DNA from: a virus
Reading direction: 5' to 3' (one strand)
Virus record (IMG/VR): IMGVR_UViG_3300046734_000171
Location: 1 to 28,517 of that record
Length of the DNA: 28,517 bases
Part shown: one piece after another, positions 7,228 to 14,879 of the stretch
Layout of the letters: each line of letters starts with the position of its first letter
Numbering within the stretch: the stretch's first letter is position 1
Program-made: the position numbers and the translations under genes
Notes under the pieces: model-generated
Database searches by the model: none
What the model was told of the DNA's origin: nothing
What the model saw: the letters and a program-made list of their open reading frames with translations, nothing else

Positions 7228-8562
7228 TTAAAAGGTTGGGGTTATAAGCCCTGTTCCGTTAATCATTGAAATACCACTTGGATATCTTCCAGAAGCAAAT
7301 GCGTTGTATCCATAAACAACCATTTTTGTTGTTAATGATCCTGCGTTTGTTTCTTCAAATTTTAATTGAAAAATGTCATCTTCAAATAAAATCATATCGT
7401 CTGTTTTTGCAATAAGGATAATATCCTCATCATTTCCAGAACCTGCGTCGGTTTGAATATTAGCGTCGGTTATAACTGGAAGTCCTAAAAGGTTTCCAAC
7501 TACGTTACCGTATGCTGCTGCTTCGCCAACACCTACTGCGTTGTCTGGGTTGTTACCTGCTGGGACTACTAACGGTCTGTTAGAACTGTCAAGTCCTGCT
7601 GTAATGAAACCCCAACGTCTTGGGTGCATAACGATAGCAGTTGCCGGGGCAAATCTGTTAGCGTTAACTTCTTGTATTGCGTCTGCTAATTTAGGATAAA
7701 GTTCAGCAACAGTTGGACTTGCGTCGGTATATGTTGTTGTGTTTATTCCAGATACAGATTTAATACCTAATGGTTGTCCAGATGATCCAGAACCATTAAT
7801 AAGTAAATTATCTAGCTTTGTGTAGTAAGCAGAAACTAGGTCGCCAAAAATAATGTTTTCTAAGCTAAAGCCCGGTTGTCCACCACGCTCTAATGCTTGT
7901 CTTGAAACATCTTGTTGACCTGCAACAGTATCCACGTTTACAGTCAATAGTGTATCGTCAATGTTAGTTTCTGATACAGCTGAGTTCTGTGTAGCTTGTT
8001 CTGCTGCTGTTGATCCAGTAGTAATTCTGGATACTTCTACTTTCATACCAAATGCTGGTAATGGTTTTTTAGGTACAGCGTTATATACTGCTGATCCTGC
8101 TCTTGCAATAGGTGCGTACTCATCAATTAGATATTGAGGTACGACCAATCCTGTAAAAGCACCAGTTCCAACATCTCTAGCTTCAAATTCTTGGTGTTTG
8201 TTAAGTCTTTCTTGTGCTGAAAAATCGCCACTTTGCGATCTGTATGCGTCTGCCATAAAACTATGTTCCCCGCCTTTACGGTACATATCTGGTTCTACAA
8301 CGTCAACGACTGCTTCACTTTCGCCCAAGTCATCATCTTCAACACCAAGTTCTTGTCTGCTTTCTTTAACTGCTTTAAGAGTTTCAGCTGCTTCTCTTGC
8401 TTCGTCTAACTTTACGTTCAAGTCCTTGATTTCAGCGTGAAGTTCTTTTGACCTATCAAATTTAGCGTCAAAATCGTCCCCTGCTTCTAATGTTTCAAGT
8501 ACTTCAATTAGACCGTCAAGTTCTGCAACTTTGCTATCTCTAGCTTCTTTTAATTTTTGCAA
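7228..8562 (-). CDS. Major capsid protein, HK97 fold
   Basis: This 444-aa protein begins with a TTG codon placed seven bases after AAGGA. The first 95 residues or so are coiled-coil (LKEARDSKVAELDGLIEV and so on), the delta or scaffolding domain that HK97-type capsid proteins carry and that the protease cuts off. The mature part starts near MADAYRSQSGDFSAQERL and contains the typical HK97 capsid blocks: GGFLVP-like GAFTGLVVPQYL, TAAEQATQNSAVSETN, SLENIIFGDLVSAYYTKLDN with LLINGSGSSGQPLGI, and TAIVMHPRRWGFI. It is followed by a GNRA hairpin and preceded by the protease gene. Confidence 0.95.
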   Translation of the reverse strand: MQKLKEARDSKVAELDGLIEVLETLEAGDDFDAKFDRSKELHAEIKDLNVKLDEAREAAETLKAVKESRQELGVEDDDLGESEAVVDVVEPDMYRKGGEHSFMADAYRSQSGDFSAQERLNKHQEFEARDVGTGAFTGLVVPQYLIDEYAPIARAGSAVYNAVPKKPLPAFGMKVEVSRITTGSTAAEQATQNSAVSETNIDDTLLTVNVDTVAGQQDVSRQALERGGQPGFSLENIIFGDLVSAYYTKLDNLLINGSGSSGQPLGIKSVSGINTTTYTDASPTVAELYPKLADAIQEVNANRFAPATAIVMHPRRWGFITAGLDSSNRPLVVPAGNNPDNAVGVGEAAAYGNVVGNLLGLPVITDANIQTDAGSGNDEDIILIAKTDDMILFEDDIFQLKFEETNAGSLTTKMVVYGYNAFASGRYPSGISMINGTGLITPTF

Positions 8563-8649
8563 TGTTTTTCCTTTGTGTCTTGTTTTTATACTTCTGCGTA
8601 AGGTGTAATTAATAAGTGTGATACACGACTTTAATTACGGCGTTACGTC

Positions 8650-10362
8650 TTATTTGCGTATGTTATCCCTTTCAAGTTGCATTTTTAACAACTCTACTTT
8701 AGGATTACTACGCTTTTTATCAACGTCGTCACTTTCAGCAACTTTATTAATAAAACTTTCTAAAACTTCTGTGGCTTGTTCGCCATTTCTTGCTTCTACT
8801 AATTCTTTATGTAGGTTATCAAGTTCAACACCTCTAAGTTTTGCACCTGCCCAAGGATTAGCCGGGTAGGTTACAACTGATACGTCAAATAACCTAGCTT
8901 CTGTTACTTCCCTGTTTTCTTCTCTTGCGTCAAAATCATCACGAATAGCTGCAAATGCAAATGACATTTCATTTAAATCGCCACGTTTCATTGCACTTGC
9001 TATTTCTGCAACTGTTGGGTTTGACGGATCAAGTTCGGCTCTTACAAACAATCCGTAGTCATCTTCTTCTAATTCTAATGTACCACTTGATGTTCTAGCC
9101 AATGGGATACCGTCGTGATTTACTAAAAACCTTACATCATCTTGTTCTTGTAATGTTTTCTTAAAAGCACCCGGTTTAATTGTTTCGGTGTATTGTCCTC
9201 TTTGATCTCTTACGCCGTAACCTTTATTGAATACAGAAGCATAACCAGTAAACAACAATGTGTCTTTATCATCATCATTACGTTGTTCTACTGCTGAAAA
9301 TGTAAAACTTCTATTTTCGGTTTGTCTATCCATTTCTTTAAGAATAGTGTTGCGTTTTTGTGTATCTACTGTTTGTGATATAGCAACTGACCTATCAAAA
9401 ACATCTGTATGTTGTGTGTTCATATTTTCTTCCTTTTTAGTATATCTTGGGTGTTCTTCTGGTAGTAAATCATTATCTGACCTGTATTTTGGGTTTTGGG
9501 GTTTATCGTTCTTTAGTAAGTAACTAAATGCACGTAGTCTTGCAAGTCCCCACGCTTGACGACTTACACCCGGTCTATGACTTGTTGAATAAGCACCGAA
9601 ACCACGTCGTACTACTGCTTTTGCAGTTCCCATTCGTAGCTTACGCCAACTAGACATACCCTCAACATCTTCATTATGTTTTTCAATTCTACCTCTAATA
9701 GCTTTTTCTGTACTTTCGCTAAAGTTTATACCACCAGATTTTCCACTTGCTGATCCACTTGGATTTTTTTTACTTCCTTTTACTTGGTCTTTCTTTGGTG
9801 CTGGTGTAGAACTTTCACTTGCTCTTGGTTCTAATTTACCCTCGCTAATTAGCTGTGCAACTTTCCTATCTGCCCAATCCCCAGCTTGTGTAGGATTAGT
9901 CCAAGGATTAGAACCCCACAACAAAAATGCTACGTCGGAAGCTCTGTAAGTTGACGGATCATTTGGATTACTTGCTTCTCTATCTAGGTCGCTTAAATGT
10001 CTTTTATGCCACGCACCCATTCTGAGAATTTTACTTATGCTTACATCTTCGCCATTTGCCATAGAACGTGCTTCACGCTTTGTTTTATCTGTAAGTCCGT
10101 CCCCAGCTTTGTTTAAATTATCTAAACCACGTTGTGCATTAGTTTGCATAAATTTAGGTGGCTTTCTATCTACTTCCCTTTTTTCTAAATCTTGATCTAC
10201 TGATTTTTCTTCTTTTTGTTTTGCTTCATTAATCAATATTGCTTGTAACTGTTTTTCAGCTTCTTCGTGTGTTTTATGACAACCCATTATAAAACCGTCA
10301 TCAAGTTTTACAACGGCGTGTCCCTCACACTCTGTATTATCCATTTGTATTTCGTATGGCAT
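8650..10362 (-). CDS. Multi-domain prohead maturation protease (U35-like) with N-terminal DNA/structural domains
   Basis: From the ATG at 10362, which overlaps the previous stop (TAATG), the product is about 570 aa. Residues 1-45 hold a small module (CEGHAVVKLDDG, then GCHKTHEEAEKQL). Residues about 75-175 hold a helical module (TNAQRGLDNLNKAGDG to FLLWGSNPW). A third module has VVRRGFGAYSTSHRPGVSRQ and NPKYRSDNDLLPEEHP. Residues about 360-500 are the HK97-type serine protease: LFTGYASVFNKGYG, the catalytic-type His in FLVNHDG (about 414) and the catalytic-type Ser in LNEMSFAF (about 466). An ATG at 9423 sits just before the protease part behind a good SD. The capsid gene follows. Domain names for the N-terminal half are not certain. 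Confidence 0.88.
   Translation of the reverse strand: MPYEIQMDNTECEGHAVVKLDDGFIMGCHKTHEEAEKQLQAILINEAKQKEEKSVDQDLEKREVDRKPPKFMQTNAQRGLDNLNKAGDGLTDKTKREARSMANGEDVSISKILRMGAWHKRHLSDLDREASNPNDPSTYRASDVAFLLWGSNPWTNPTQAGDWADRKVAQLISEGKLEPRASESSTPAPKKDQVKGSKKNPSGSASGKSGGINFSESTEKAIRGRIEKHNEDVEGMSSWRKLRMGTAKAVVRRGFGAYSTSHRPGVSRQAWGLARLRAFSYLLKNDKPQNPKYRSDNDLLPEEHPRYTKKEENMNTQHTDVFDRSVAISQTVDTQKRNTILKEMDRQTENRSFTFSAVEQRNDDDKDTLLFTGYASVFNKGYGVRDQRGQYTETIKPGAFKKTLQEQDDVRFLVNHDGIPLARTSSGTLELEEDDYGLFVRAELDPSNPTVAEIASAMKRGDLNEMSFAFAAIRDDFDAREENREVTEARLFDVSVVTYPANPWAGAKLRGVELDNLHKELVEARNGEQATEVLESFINKVAESDDVDKKRSNPKVELLKMQLERDNIRK
9421..9435 (-). promoter_or_regulatory. Internal in-frame RBS and ATG ahead of the protease domain
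   Basis: Within the protease gene, AAGGAAG (9435-9429) lies five bases before an in-frame ATG at 9423. Translation from it would give a 257-aa product containing the whole protease domain but none of the three upstream modules. The site looks as good as most gene starts in this genome. Such internal starts are used in several phages to make protease and scaffold variants from one gene. Confidence 0.5.
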
Positions 10363-10616
10363 TAGTTTGGCCTTAAAACGTGTATTGAACCTGTACCAGT
10401 TGCCATAATACCCCACAATTCGTTATCTTGTTGTACTCTTACAACAACATCAGTATTGTTTGGTAAATGAAAACCATTAGATGTTGAAACGTCTGAACCA
10501 CCTAAATACATATTGTTACCACTTGAATTGTGTAAATTAATTGTTTGTTCGTAATTTACACTTGAAATTATTTTTACAGCTGATGAATTATTTAAAGCAA
10601 CTTGTTGACTAATCAT
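10362..10616 (-). CDS. Small beta-rich head protein between portal and protease
   Basis: This 84-aa protein overlaps the portal stop by eight bases and ends in a TAATG overlap with the protease. It reads SSAVKIISSVNYEQTINLHN, then MYLGGSDVSTSNGFHLPNN and VVVRVQQDNELWGIMATGTG. The YLGGSDV-S/T-x-x-x-G-F/Y-x-L motif is shared by small proteins encoded between portal and protease in many marine and actinobacterial phages. It is beta-rich and without cysteines, and could be a decoration or a head-completion protein. Function is unproven. Confidence 0.6.
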   Translation of the reverse strand: MISQQVALNNSSAVKIISSVNYEQTINLHNSSGNNMYLGGSDVSTSNGFHLPNNTDVVVRVQQDNELWGIMATGTGSIHVLRPN

Positions 10617-11817
10617 TTGGTAGTTCGTTTGTAGGATCGTGTTGGTCTGTACCTTGTGGTTCTAAGGTTGGATCAACTAAAGCACCTTGTAAACCAATAT
10701 AGAACTTGTCGCCACCCTCATAAGGTTCTAGTTCCATTTTTGCCCTTGCTTCGTTTGGTGTCATTACACCAGACGATATAGCAACTTGAAATCCTCTAAC
10801 CCTACTTAGTTGATCGCCACGTGCAAATTCATCTGTATCTAATCTAACATATTGTTTACCCGGTAATAATGAACTAAAACCGTCCTCTATGCGTCTAATC
10901 CACGGAAGTAGTGTATGCCTTACAAATGCAAGTCCGTTACTTTCAATATTTGAATATACGTTTGATCCGTCTTTAGATAACAATAAATGTGCTGGTATTC
11001 TAAATACTCTTGCAATTTCATTTACTATCTGTTCACGTGCTTTTATAAGTTCGTCCCCTGCCGAAGCTGATATAGCTTTCCATTTAAGTCCACCTGTAAG
11101 AACTGCTGGTTTTCTATTTCTTGAATGATTGTTTAACCAAGTTTCTTTTAGTACATTAGCTTGTTCAGCTGTAAGTTCTCTATCTGTTTCTAAAACAGAA
11201 CTTGGTGTACCACCTTGACCATAAAACTGTGCTATGTGTCTTTCCATTGCTAATGCAAGTCCATAAGTATTTCCATTTACTCTTAGTGGACTAACACCAA
11301 CAAGTTGTCCGGGATATGAATACCAAGTGAAATGTAGCATATTGTTTTGTGTAATCTTGCGTTCATCTTTGCCATTAGCGTTTGTTATAAAATAACATTT
11401 TTCGCCATACTGCATTTCTACTTTAATTTTATCTGGGTGTACTGGTGTTAACGCTACTGGTCTGTTTTGTCTATCTCTATCTACTAAAACAAATGCGTTT
11501 CCGTGCATTGCCATTGATGTAATGATTTCGTGCATTACTTGAAAGATTGTTTGGTTTACATTTGGTGTTTCCAAAAACTTTGGTTTATCTGTAAATATTG
11601 TCTTTGCACTATCATATCTAAGTGTTTTAACTGGTAATAACGCAATACTATCAGCTAATAATGAAATAGCACTAAATACTGTTGAAATACCTAATGCTGA
11701 TATTTCATTTACTTTTTCCCCGGTGTAGTTATAAAGACCACCCTCACGTAGTGCTAATAGATCGGTTAGGTTGCCTAAAGCTGCGTCCCTGTTTTCTGCT
11801 CTTTTGAATAAACTCAT
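10609..11817 (-). CDS. Portal protein, HK97/phage-family portal
   Basis: This 402-aa protein has the HK97 portal layout: ISALGISTVFSAISLLADSI, then ALLPVKT-type hydrophobic strands, then QTIFQVMHEIITSMAMHGNAF with VDRDRQNRPVALTPVHPDK. A FTWYSYPGQLVGVSPLR segment follows, and then the wing and stem helices (EQANVLKETWLNNHSR; KAREQIVNEIARVFRIPAHLL). It follows the large terminase and a 46-aa membrane peptide, and precedes the head protease. It makes the dodecameric ring at one capsid vertex through which DNA enters and leaves. The ATGA overlap with the upstream gene shows coupled translation. Confidence 0.95.
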   Translation of the reverse strand: MSLFKRAENRDAALGNLTDLLALREGGLYNYTGEKVNEISALGISTVFSAISLLADSIALLPVKTLRYDSAKTIFTDKPKFLETPNVNQTIFQVMHEIITSMAMHGNAFVLVDRDRQNRPVALTPVHPDKIKVEMQYGEKCYFITNANGKDERKITQNNMLHFTWYSYPGQLVGVSPLRVNGNTYGLALAMERHIAQFYGQGGTPSSVLETDRELTAEQANVLKETWLNNHSRNRKPAVLTGGLKWKAISASAGDELIKAREQIVNEIARVFRIPAHLLLSKDGSNVYSNIESNGLAFVRHTLLPWIRRIEDGFSSLLPGKQYVRLDTDEFARGDQLSRVRGFQVAISSGVMTPNEARAKMELEPYEGGDKFYIGLQGALVDPTLEPQGTDQHDPTNELPND

Positions 11818-11954
11818 CTAACTGTTAAATAACTTCCTAATATCATAAACGCACCTGCCACTATGTAAGCAAGTGATGTATTTAATGTATATACACCATA
11901 AATTATAAGACCTGCACCGACTACTTCAAGCATTGTTGTTATATAGTTAATCAT
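11814..11954 (-). CDS. Two-helix membrane micropeptide between terminase and portal (46 aa)
   Basis: The ATG at 11954 overlaps the terminase stop (ATGA), and the TGA at 11814 overlaps the portal ATG, so the gene is locked between the two. It has two hydrophobic helices, residues about 8-22 (MLEVVGAGLIIYGVY) and 27-43 (SLAYIVAGAFMILGSYL), separated by a Thr/Asn turn. Short two-helix peptides at this place occur in other marine phages, but I do not recognise a defined family. It could act on the membrane at lysis or in assembly. Coding support is the double overlap. Confidence 0.65.
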   Translation of the reverse strand: MINYITTMLEVVGAGLIIYGVYTLNTSLAYIVAGAFMILGSYLTVR

Positions 11955-13399
11955 AAGTTTATAATAGCAACTTCTGGTTCATCATCTAGTGGATCGGGTG
12001 CAGTAATTCTATCTAACATCATTACCATTGCAATACAGCTATCAATCTTTCTTTTTGATCTACCTTTAGATAATCGCCAACCCATATCGGTTGTTCGTTG
12101 TGCAGCTGACATAACTTGGTCTGTAAATGTTGGATCGCCATTATGTCTAACTTTATTGTTTGCAATCAAGTCATAAGCATTACCACACGCTGGTATCATT
12201 CTTGAATGTGTCTGTGGGAAGTTGACCATTGGTACACCTCTATCAAGCAATACTTGTGCTGAACGTTCAAAAAATGCTGGATCGTATGCTACTTCTTGTA
12301 CTCTATACTTTTTCATTAGATCAACAACAAATGCTTCTATTTCTTGATAATCCATAAAGTTTTCATCTTGTGGTAGCCATATCTTTGCTTGTACATAAAT
12401 TACATCATTTTCATCTTTTTGTCCGTACACTATGGCAACGCTATCGTGTCTAAGTGCCATATCAATACCAACAAATAAAGGTCTATCTGGACTAAGTGTT
12501 AACTCTGTATCTTCACACGCTAACCATTGTTCTATTTCAATCCAACTTTCCTCATCTGTTCTAGTCCATTGATTTAAGTGATAACGTTGAAATTCATTAA
12601 TTGGTAATGATTTCATTCTACGTCTAAGGTTTTCTATTGGCCACCAATCATTAGGTATAGCTGGGTTTACTTTTTCCCAAATATCCTCATCTTTTGGATC
12701 ATCTTCTTCATTTGCACCAATCCACTTAAAATAAAACTCTGGATCTTTTTGTTTACCTTTTTGTTTTAAAATACCACGTTGATACATACGACCTGCCATA
12801 CTATCTAAATCGTGACCTGCTGTTGTAATGTTTAGCACTAAACCGTCTTTACGTTTTGCTGTGTTGTTTGATAATACGTAATGTACACGTTCTAGGTTAA
12901 TATTGTTCCACTCGTGTATTTCATCAGCTATAAAACAACTATTACGCCCACCGTCTGCTGTTCCTGCTTTTGCTGCAACTCTAAATGCTCTACCCGGTGC
13001 GTTCTTCACTTGTATTTCGTTTTCAAACGTTTCAACCATATCTCGTAAAAAGATACTTTCAGTACACATAGTTTTCATAGTTCCAAATACTAAGTTTGCT
13101 TGTTCATAACTTGCAGCAGCTACGGCAACAAGTGGGGAAGTGACACCACTACCAAGTAATTCATACATTCCTATTGCAGCTGCTAAAGCTGTTTTACCAT
13201 TACCTTTAGGTAAACCAACCAATGCTTCTCTATATTTTCTTTCGCCATTATCAGTTATTTCATATAGATCGTATATGATTGCTTTTTGCCAATCATCTAA
13301 TTTAAAGGGTTCGCCGTAAAAATCGCCCTCGCCGTGTACACAAAACTTTTCAATAAATTTAACAACTCTTGCACCTCTTGTTTCTGGTAAGCTAATCAT
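11951..13399 (-). CDS. Terminase large subunit
   Basis: This 482-aa motor protein carries the Walker A motif GLPKGNGKT (residues 62-70) and the Walker B motif SCFIADE with an E catalytic-type residue (154-160), followed by IHEWNN. A coupling-type motif LVLNITTAGHD (about 187-197) lies further on. The C-terminal RNase-H-like nuclease begins FVGIDMALRHDS (D313) and includes VAYDPAFFERS and ANNKVRHNGDP. It cuts concatemers and pumps DNA into the prohead. It is preceded by three overlapping zinc-knuckle microproteins and followed by a 46-aa membrane peptide. ATGA overlaps on both sides show coupled translation. Confidence 0.96.
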   Translation of the reverse strand: MISLPETRGARVVKFIEKFCVHGEGDFYGEPFKLDDWQKAIIYDLYEITDNGERKYREALVGLPKGNGKTALAAAIGMYELLGSGVTSPLVAVAAASYEQANLVFGTMKTMCTESIFLRDMVETFENEIQVKNAPGRAFRVAAKAGTADGGRNSCFIADEIHEWNNINLERVHYVLSNNTAKRKDGLVLNITTAGHDLDSMAGRMYQRGILKQKGKQKDPEFYFKWIGANEEDDPKDEDIWEKVNPAIPNDWWPIENLRRRMKSLPINEFQRYHLNQWTRTDEESWIEIEQWLACEDTELTLSPDRPLFVGIDMALRHDSVAIVYGQKDENDVIYVQAKIWLPQDENFMDYQEIEAFVVDLMKKYRVQEVAYDPAFFERSAQVLLDRGVPMVNFPQTHSRMIPACGNAYDLIANNKVRHNGDPTFTDQVMSAAQRTTDMGWRLSKGRSKRKIDSCIAMVMMLDRITAPDPLDDEPEVAIINL

Positions 13400-13497
13400 T
13401 CTTCCTCAAATTCTGTATCATAGTCATCAATAATACAATTACAATGCAAACTACACTTACAACATAAATTAACGTGTTTGATTTTTTTATTGGTCAT
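13396..13497 (-). CDS. Zinc-knuckle microprotein (33 aa), terminase cluster copy 3
   Basis: The ATG at 13497 lies inside the end of the preceding 35-aa gene, and its TGA overlaps the large terminase ATG (ATGA). The protein reads MTNKKIKHVNLCCKCSLHCN, then CIIDDYDTEFEEE. Cysteines are packed as C-C-x-C then C-x-C about four residues apart, with an acidic tail. A Lys-rich N-terminus and Cys cluster suggest a metal-bound knuckle of 33 aa. Overlap on both sides is the main coding evidence. Function unknown; a zinc ion is inferred. Confidence 0.6.
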   Translation of the reverse strand: MTNKKIKHVNLCCKCSLHCNCIIDDYDTEFEEE

Positions 13498-13594
13498 TAG
13501 TACACATTTTGCAAATTATCTTGCTTCCGTCTGGATCATAAAACAAATCATAACATTGTTCACACATCAATATATATTCAACTGCACCTGCCAT
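13487..13594 (-). CDS. Zinc-ribbon microprotein (35 aa), terminase cluster copy 2
   Basis: The frame runs from an ATG at 13594, overlapping the previous gene's stop (TAATG), to a stop at 13487 inside the next one. The 35-aa protein has CEQC (residues about 11-14) and CKMC (about 28-31), with YDLFYDPDGSKII between. A C-x2-C ... C-x2-C pair on one small hairpin is the minimal zinc-ribbon plan. It lies in a chain of overlapping microgenes between the small and large terminase genes. No known family is recognised. Confidence 0.65.
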   Translation of the reverse strand: MAGAVEYILMCEQCYDLFYDPDGSKIICKMCTNDQ

Positions 13595-13689
13595 TATTCG
13601 CACCTTTCACATTTATACATACGACAATTAAAACACTTATTGTGATACCTTGCATAAAAATAACTACTGCAATTTTTACAAGGTTTCAT
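13594..13689 (-). CDS. Zinc-knuckle microprotein (31 aa), terminase cluster copy 1
   Basis: This frame starts at an ATG at 13689, 24 bases after the small terminase stop, and ends where the next microgene begins. It reads MKPCKNCSSYFYARYHNKCF, then NCRMYKCERCE: C-x2-C, C-x2-C and a third C-x2-C, with a basic, aromatic middle. The SD is weak (AAAGTG). Six cysteines in 31 residues leave little doubt of metal binding if it is made. It has no counterpart I recognise. Confidence 0.5.
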   Translation of the reverse strand: MKPCKNCSSYFYARYHNKCFNCRMYKCERCE

Positions 13690-13712
13690 ATAGTCACTTT
13701 GTTTATTATCTA

Positions 13713-14237
13713 CTATTCTTCTTCCTGTTCTAACATCTTTAATCTTGGATCAACTAATTCTTTTTCTTCATCATCTGTTAACAGTTGTTGAAGCTGCTTA
13801 AATCCCATTTGTGCTTCCCCAAATGCTATTCCAAGTCTTTGTCTAGCTAGTGGTGTTAATCCTAATTCTTGTTCTAATTTTAATACTTTTTCTTCTAATT
13901 TCAGCGTTAGCATAATTAATGGATTTATTGTAGGTTGTCCTTTTGATCCAACTGATAGTAAACCATTATTGCCCATATTCTGAATAGTACGATTAGCACG
14001 TTCAACTTCGTCATAATATTGAAATAAACGATAAAATGCCGGGAAGTCAACTCTTTGTGCTGTACTAGCTAATTCACTATCCCAATATTCTTTCCAGTAG
14101 TTGCGTGTCTTTGTTAACCACCTTGAATTAGGTTTTGGTGTTTCAAATGACTTACCACCCTGTATTACATTCAATGAATTATCCCTATGTCCTGTAAGTT
14201 TATCTTTTTGTTTTGGTAATCGTCCACGTTTAGCCAT
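13713..14237 (-). CDS. Terminase small subunit
   Basis: Starting at the ATG at 14237, which has AAGGT seven bases upstream, the product is 174 aa. A longer frame from 14300 adds 21 residues but has no SD and overlaps the presumed leader. The sequence opens MAKRGRLPKQKDKLTGHRDN, then a helical core (EYWDSELASTAQRVDFPAFY, DEVERANRTI) and a coiled-coil C-terminus (LTLKLEEKVLKLEQELGL). This matches P27-type small terminases with a basic DNA-binding head and helical oligomer core. It recognises the packaging site and hands DNA to the large subunit. A GC-richer 250-bp noncoding stretch lies directly upstream. Confidence 0.85.
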   Translation of the reverse strand: MAKRGRLPKQKDKLTGHRDNSLNVIQGGKSFETPKPNSRWLTKTRNYWKEYWDSELASTAQRVDFPAFYRLFQYYDEVERANRTIQNMGNNGLLSVGSKGQPTINPLIMLTLKLEEKVLKLEQELGLTPLARQRLGIAFGEAQMGFKQLQQLLTDDEEKELVDPRLKMLEQEEE

Positions 14238-14281
14238 TTTGTACCTTGTATTAACAATCATACATAGATCAACTATGTAAT

Positions 14282-14311
14282 AACATACTACTACATACAC
14301 CTACATATCAA
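14282..14311 (-). promoter_or_regulatory. Candidate sigma70-type promoter for packaging/late operon
   Basis: The minus strand reads TTGATA (14311-14306), 18 bases, then TATGTT (14287-14282). The -35 box matches 5 of 6 and the -10 box 4 of 6 of the consensus. The start would lie near 14275, with a leader of about 40 bases to the ATG at 14237. It is placed between a terminator-like hairpin and the first structural gene. In a low-G+C genome such matches arise by chance, so support is mostly positional. Confidence 0.35.
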
Positions 14312-14360
14312 CGTATTTAGAAAACAACAAACAATGCTAAATTTACTTAAATTTGGGTAG

Positions 14361-14402
14361 AAAAAAAGTGTGCTAACTACGTTGGGGTGGTGGGTACTTA
14401 GC
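14361..14402 (-). terminator. Terminator-like hairpin between HNH gene and small terminase
   Basis: On the minus strand GCTAAgTAC (14402-14394) can pair with GTAgTTAGC (14380-14372) with one internal mismatch, around a C-rich loop. Four bases later comes a run of seven Ts (14367-14361). It looks like an intrinsic terminator that would end the early transcript after the HNH gene. The stem is imperfect, so efficiency is doubtful. Confidence 0.45.
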
Positions 14403-14485
14403 CACAAAAAAAACTATCCCCCCATATACCCTGTAATATGCCTATTTTATAGGGTTTTAGCATATATACCAGTTTATACGCATTT

Positions 14486-14827
14486 TTACCTATGTGCAAC
14501 GCCTTGGCGTGTTTTATGACACATTTGACACAATATACGCAAATTACTTATATGATGTGAACCACCTTTACTTACTGGTACTATGTGGTCAACTTGTAGC
14601 TTGTTAGTGCTTGTACCTGCTGTTTGACACCATACGCAGTATCTTTGTTGTAATCTGATTAGCTTTCTATTGCGTCTGTACTCTGTATCGTCGTATGCTC
14701 TGCGTCCTTTTTTGTAATTCTTTTTATATACTTGCTTAGGTTTATGTGGTTCGCAGTAACTTGTATTAGCTTTACTTGGTGTGAATAACCTACGACACGT
14801 TAGACAAGGTCTTTGGTATTTGTTCAT
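14486..14827 (-). CDS. HNH endonuclease with zinc-binding N-terminus
   Basis: This 113-aa protein has a first cysteine group near the N-terminus (CLTCRRLFTPSK, then YCEPH) and a second C-x2-C at residues about 64-67 (CVWC). The HNH core follows: LQVDHIVPVSKGG, then SNLRILCQMCHKTRQ. That gives the H, N and H residues of the ββα-metal fold and a structural zinc site. HNH enzymes beside the terminase genes assist packaging-linked cutting in HK97-type phages, such as HK97 gp74. Its place upstream of the small terminase gene fits that role. A homing role is less likely, since no interrupted gene is visible. Confidence 0.88.
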   Translation of the reverse strand: MNKYQRPCLTCRRLFTPSKANTSYCEPHKPKQVYKKNYKKGRRAYDDTEYRRNRKLIRLQQRYCVWCQTAGTSTNKLQVDHIVPVSKGGSHHISNLRILCQMCHKTRQGVAHR

Positions 14828-14879
14828 TAGTTAACTCATCATCTAGGTCATCTAGTATTACTTCATCTTTTATGTACAT
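14790..14879 (-). CDS. Possible small acidic peptide overlapping HNH gene (29 aa)
   Basis: An ATG at 14879 lies in the last codons of the cytosine methyltransferase gene and opens a 29-codon frame ending at 14790, inside the HNH gene. The product is acidic (MYIKDEVILDDLDDELTNEQ). It would cover the 35-base gap between the two genes and overlap both. GGAAAAC before it is a mediocre SD. It may be a coupling peptide or chance. Confidence 0.25.
   Translation of the reverse strand: MYIKDEVILDDLDDELTNEQIPKTLSNVS

Larger units (their letters stand above)
14238..14485 (-). other. 248-bp noncoding stretch upstream of small terminase; possible packaging/early-late junction
   Basis: No supported gene lies here, making it the longest gap in the late half. 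In transcription order it holds a G-run (GGGGGGATAG), the hairpin with T-run at 14402-14361, and a sigma70-like promoter at 14311-14282, ending at the SD of the small terminase. The local base make-up (G-runs and CCACCACCCC) is unlike the flanks. Packaging sites of HK97-like phages often lie just upstream of the small terminase, so this is the best place for a cos or pac site. No overhang can be read from the sequence. Confidence 0.5.

Noticed and set aside
13713-14300. Long 195-aa form of the small terminase
   Set aside because: The extra 21 residues (MYVVVCYYIVDLCMIVNTRYK) have no SD and look like translated leader; the ATG at 14237 has AAGGT at the right distance.
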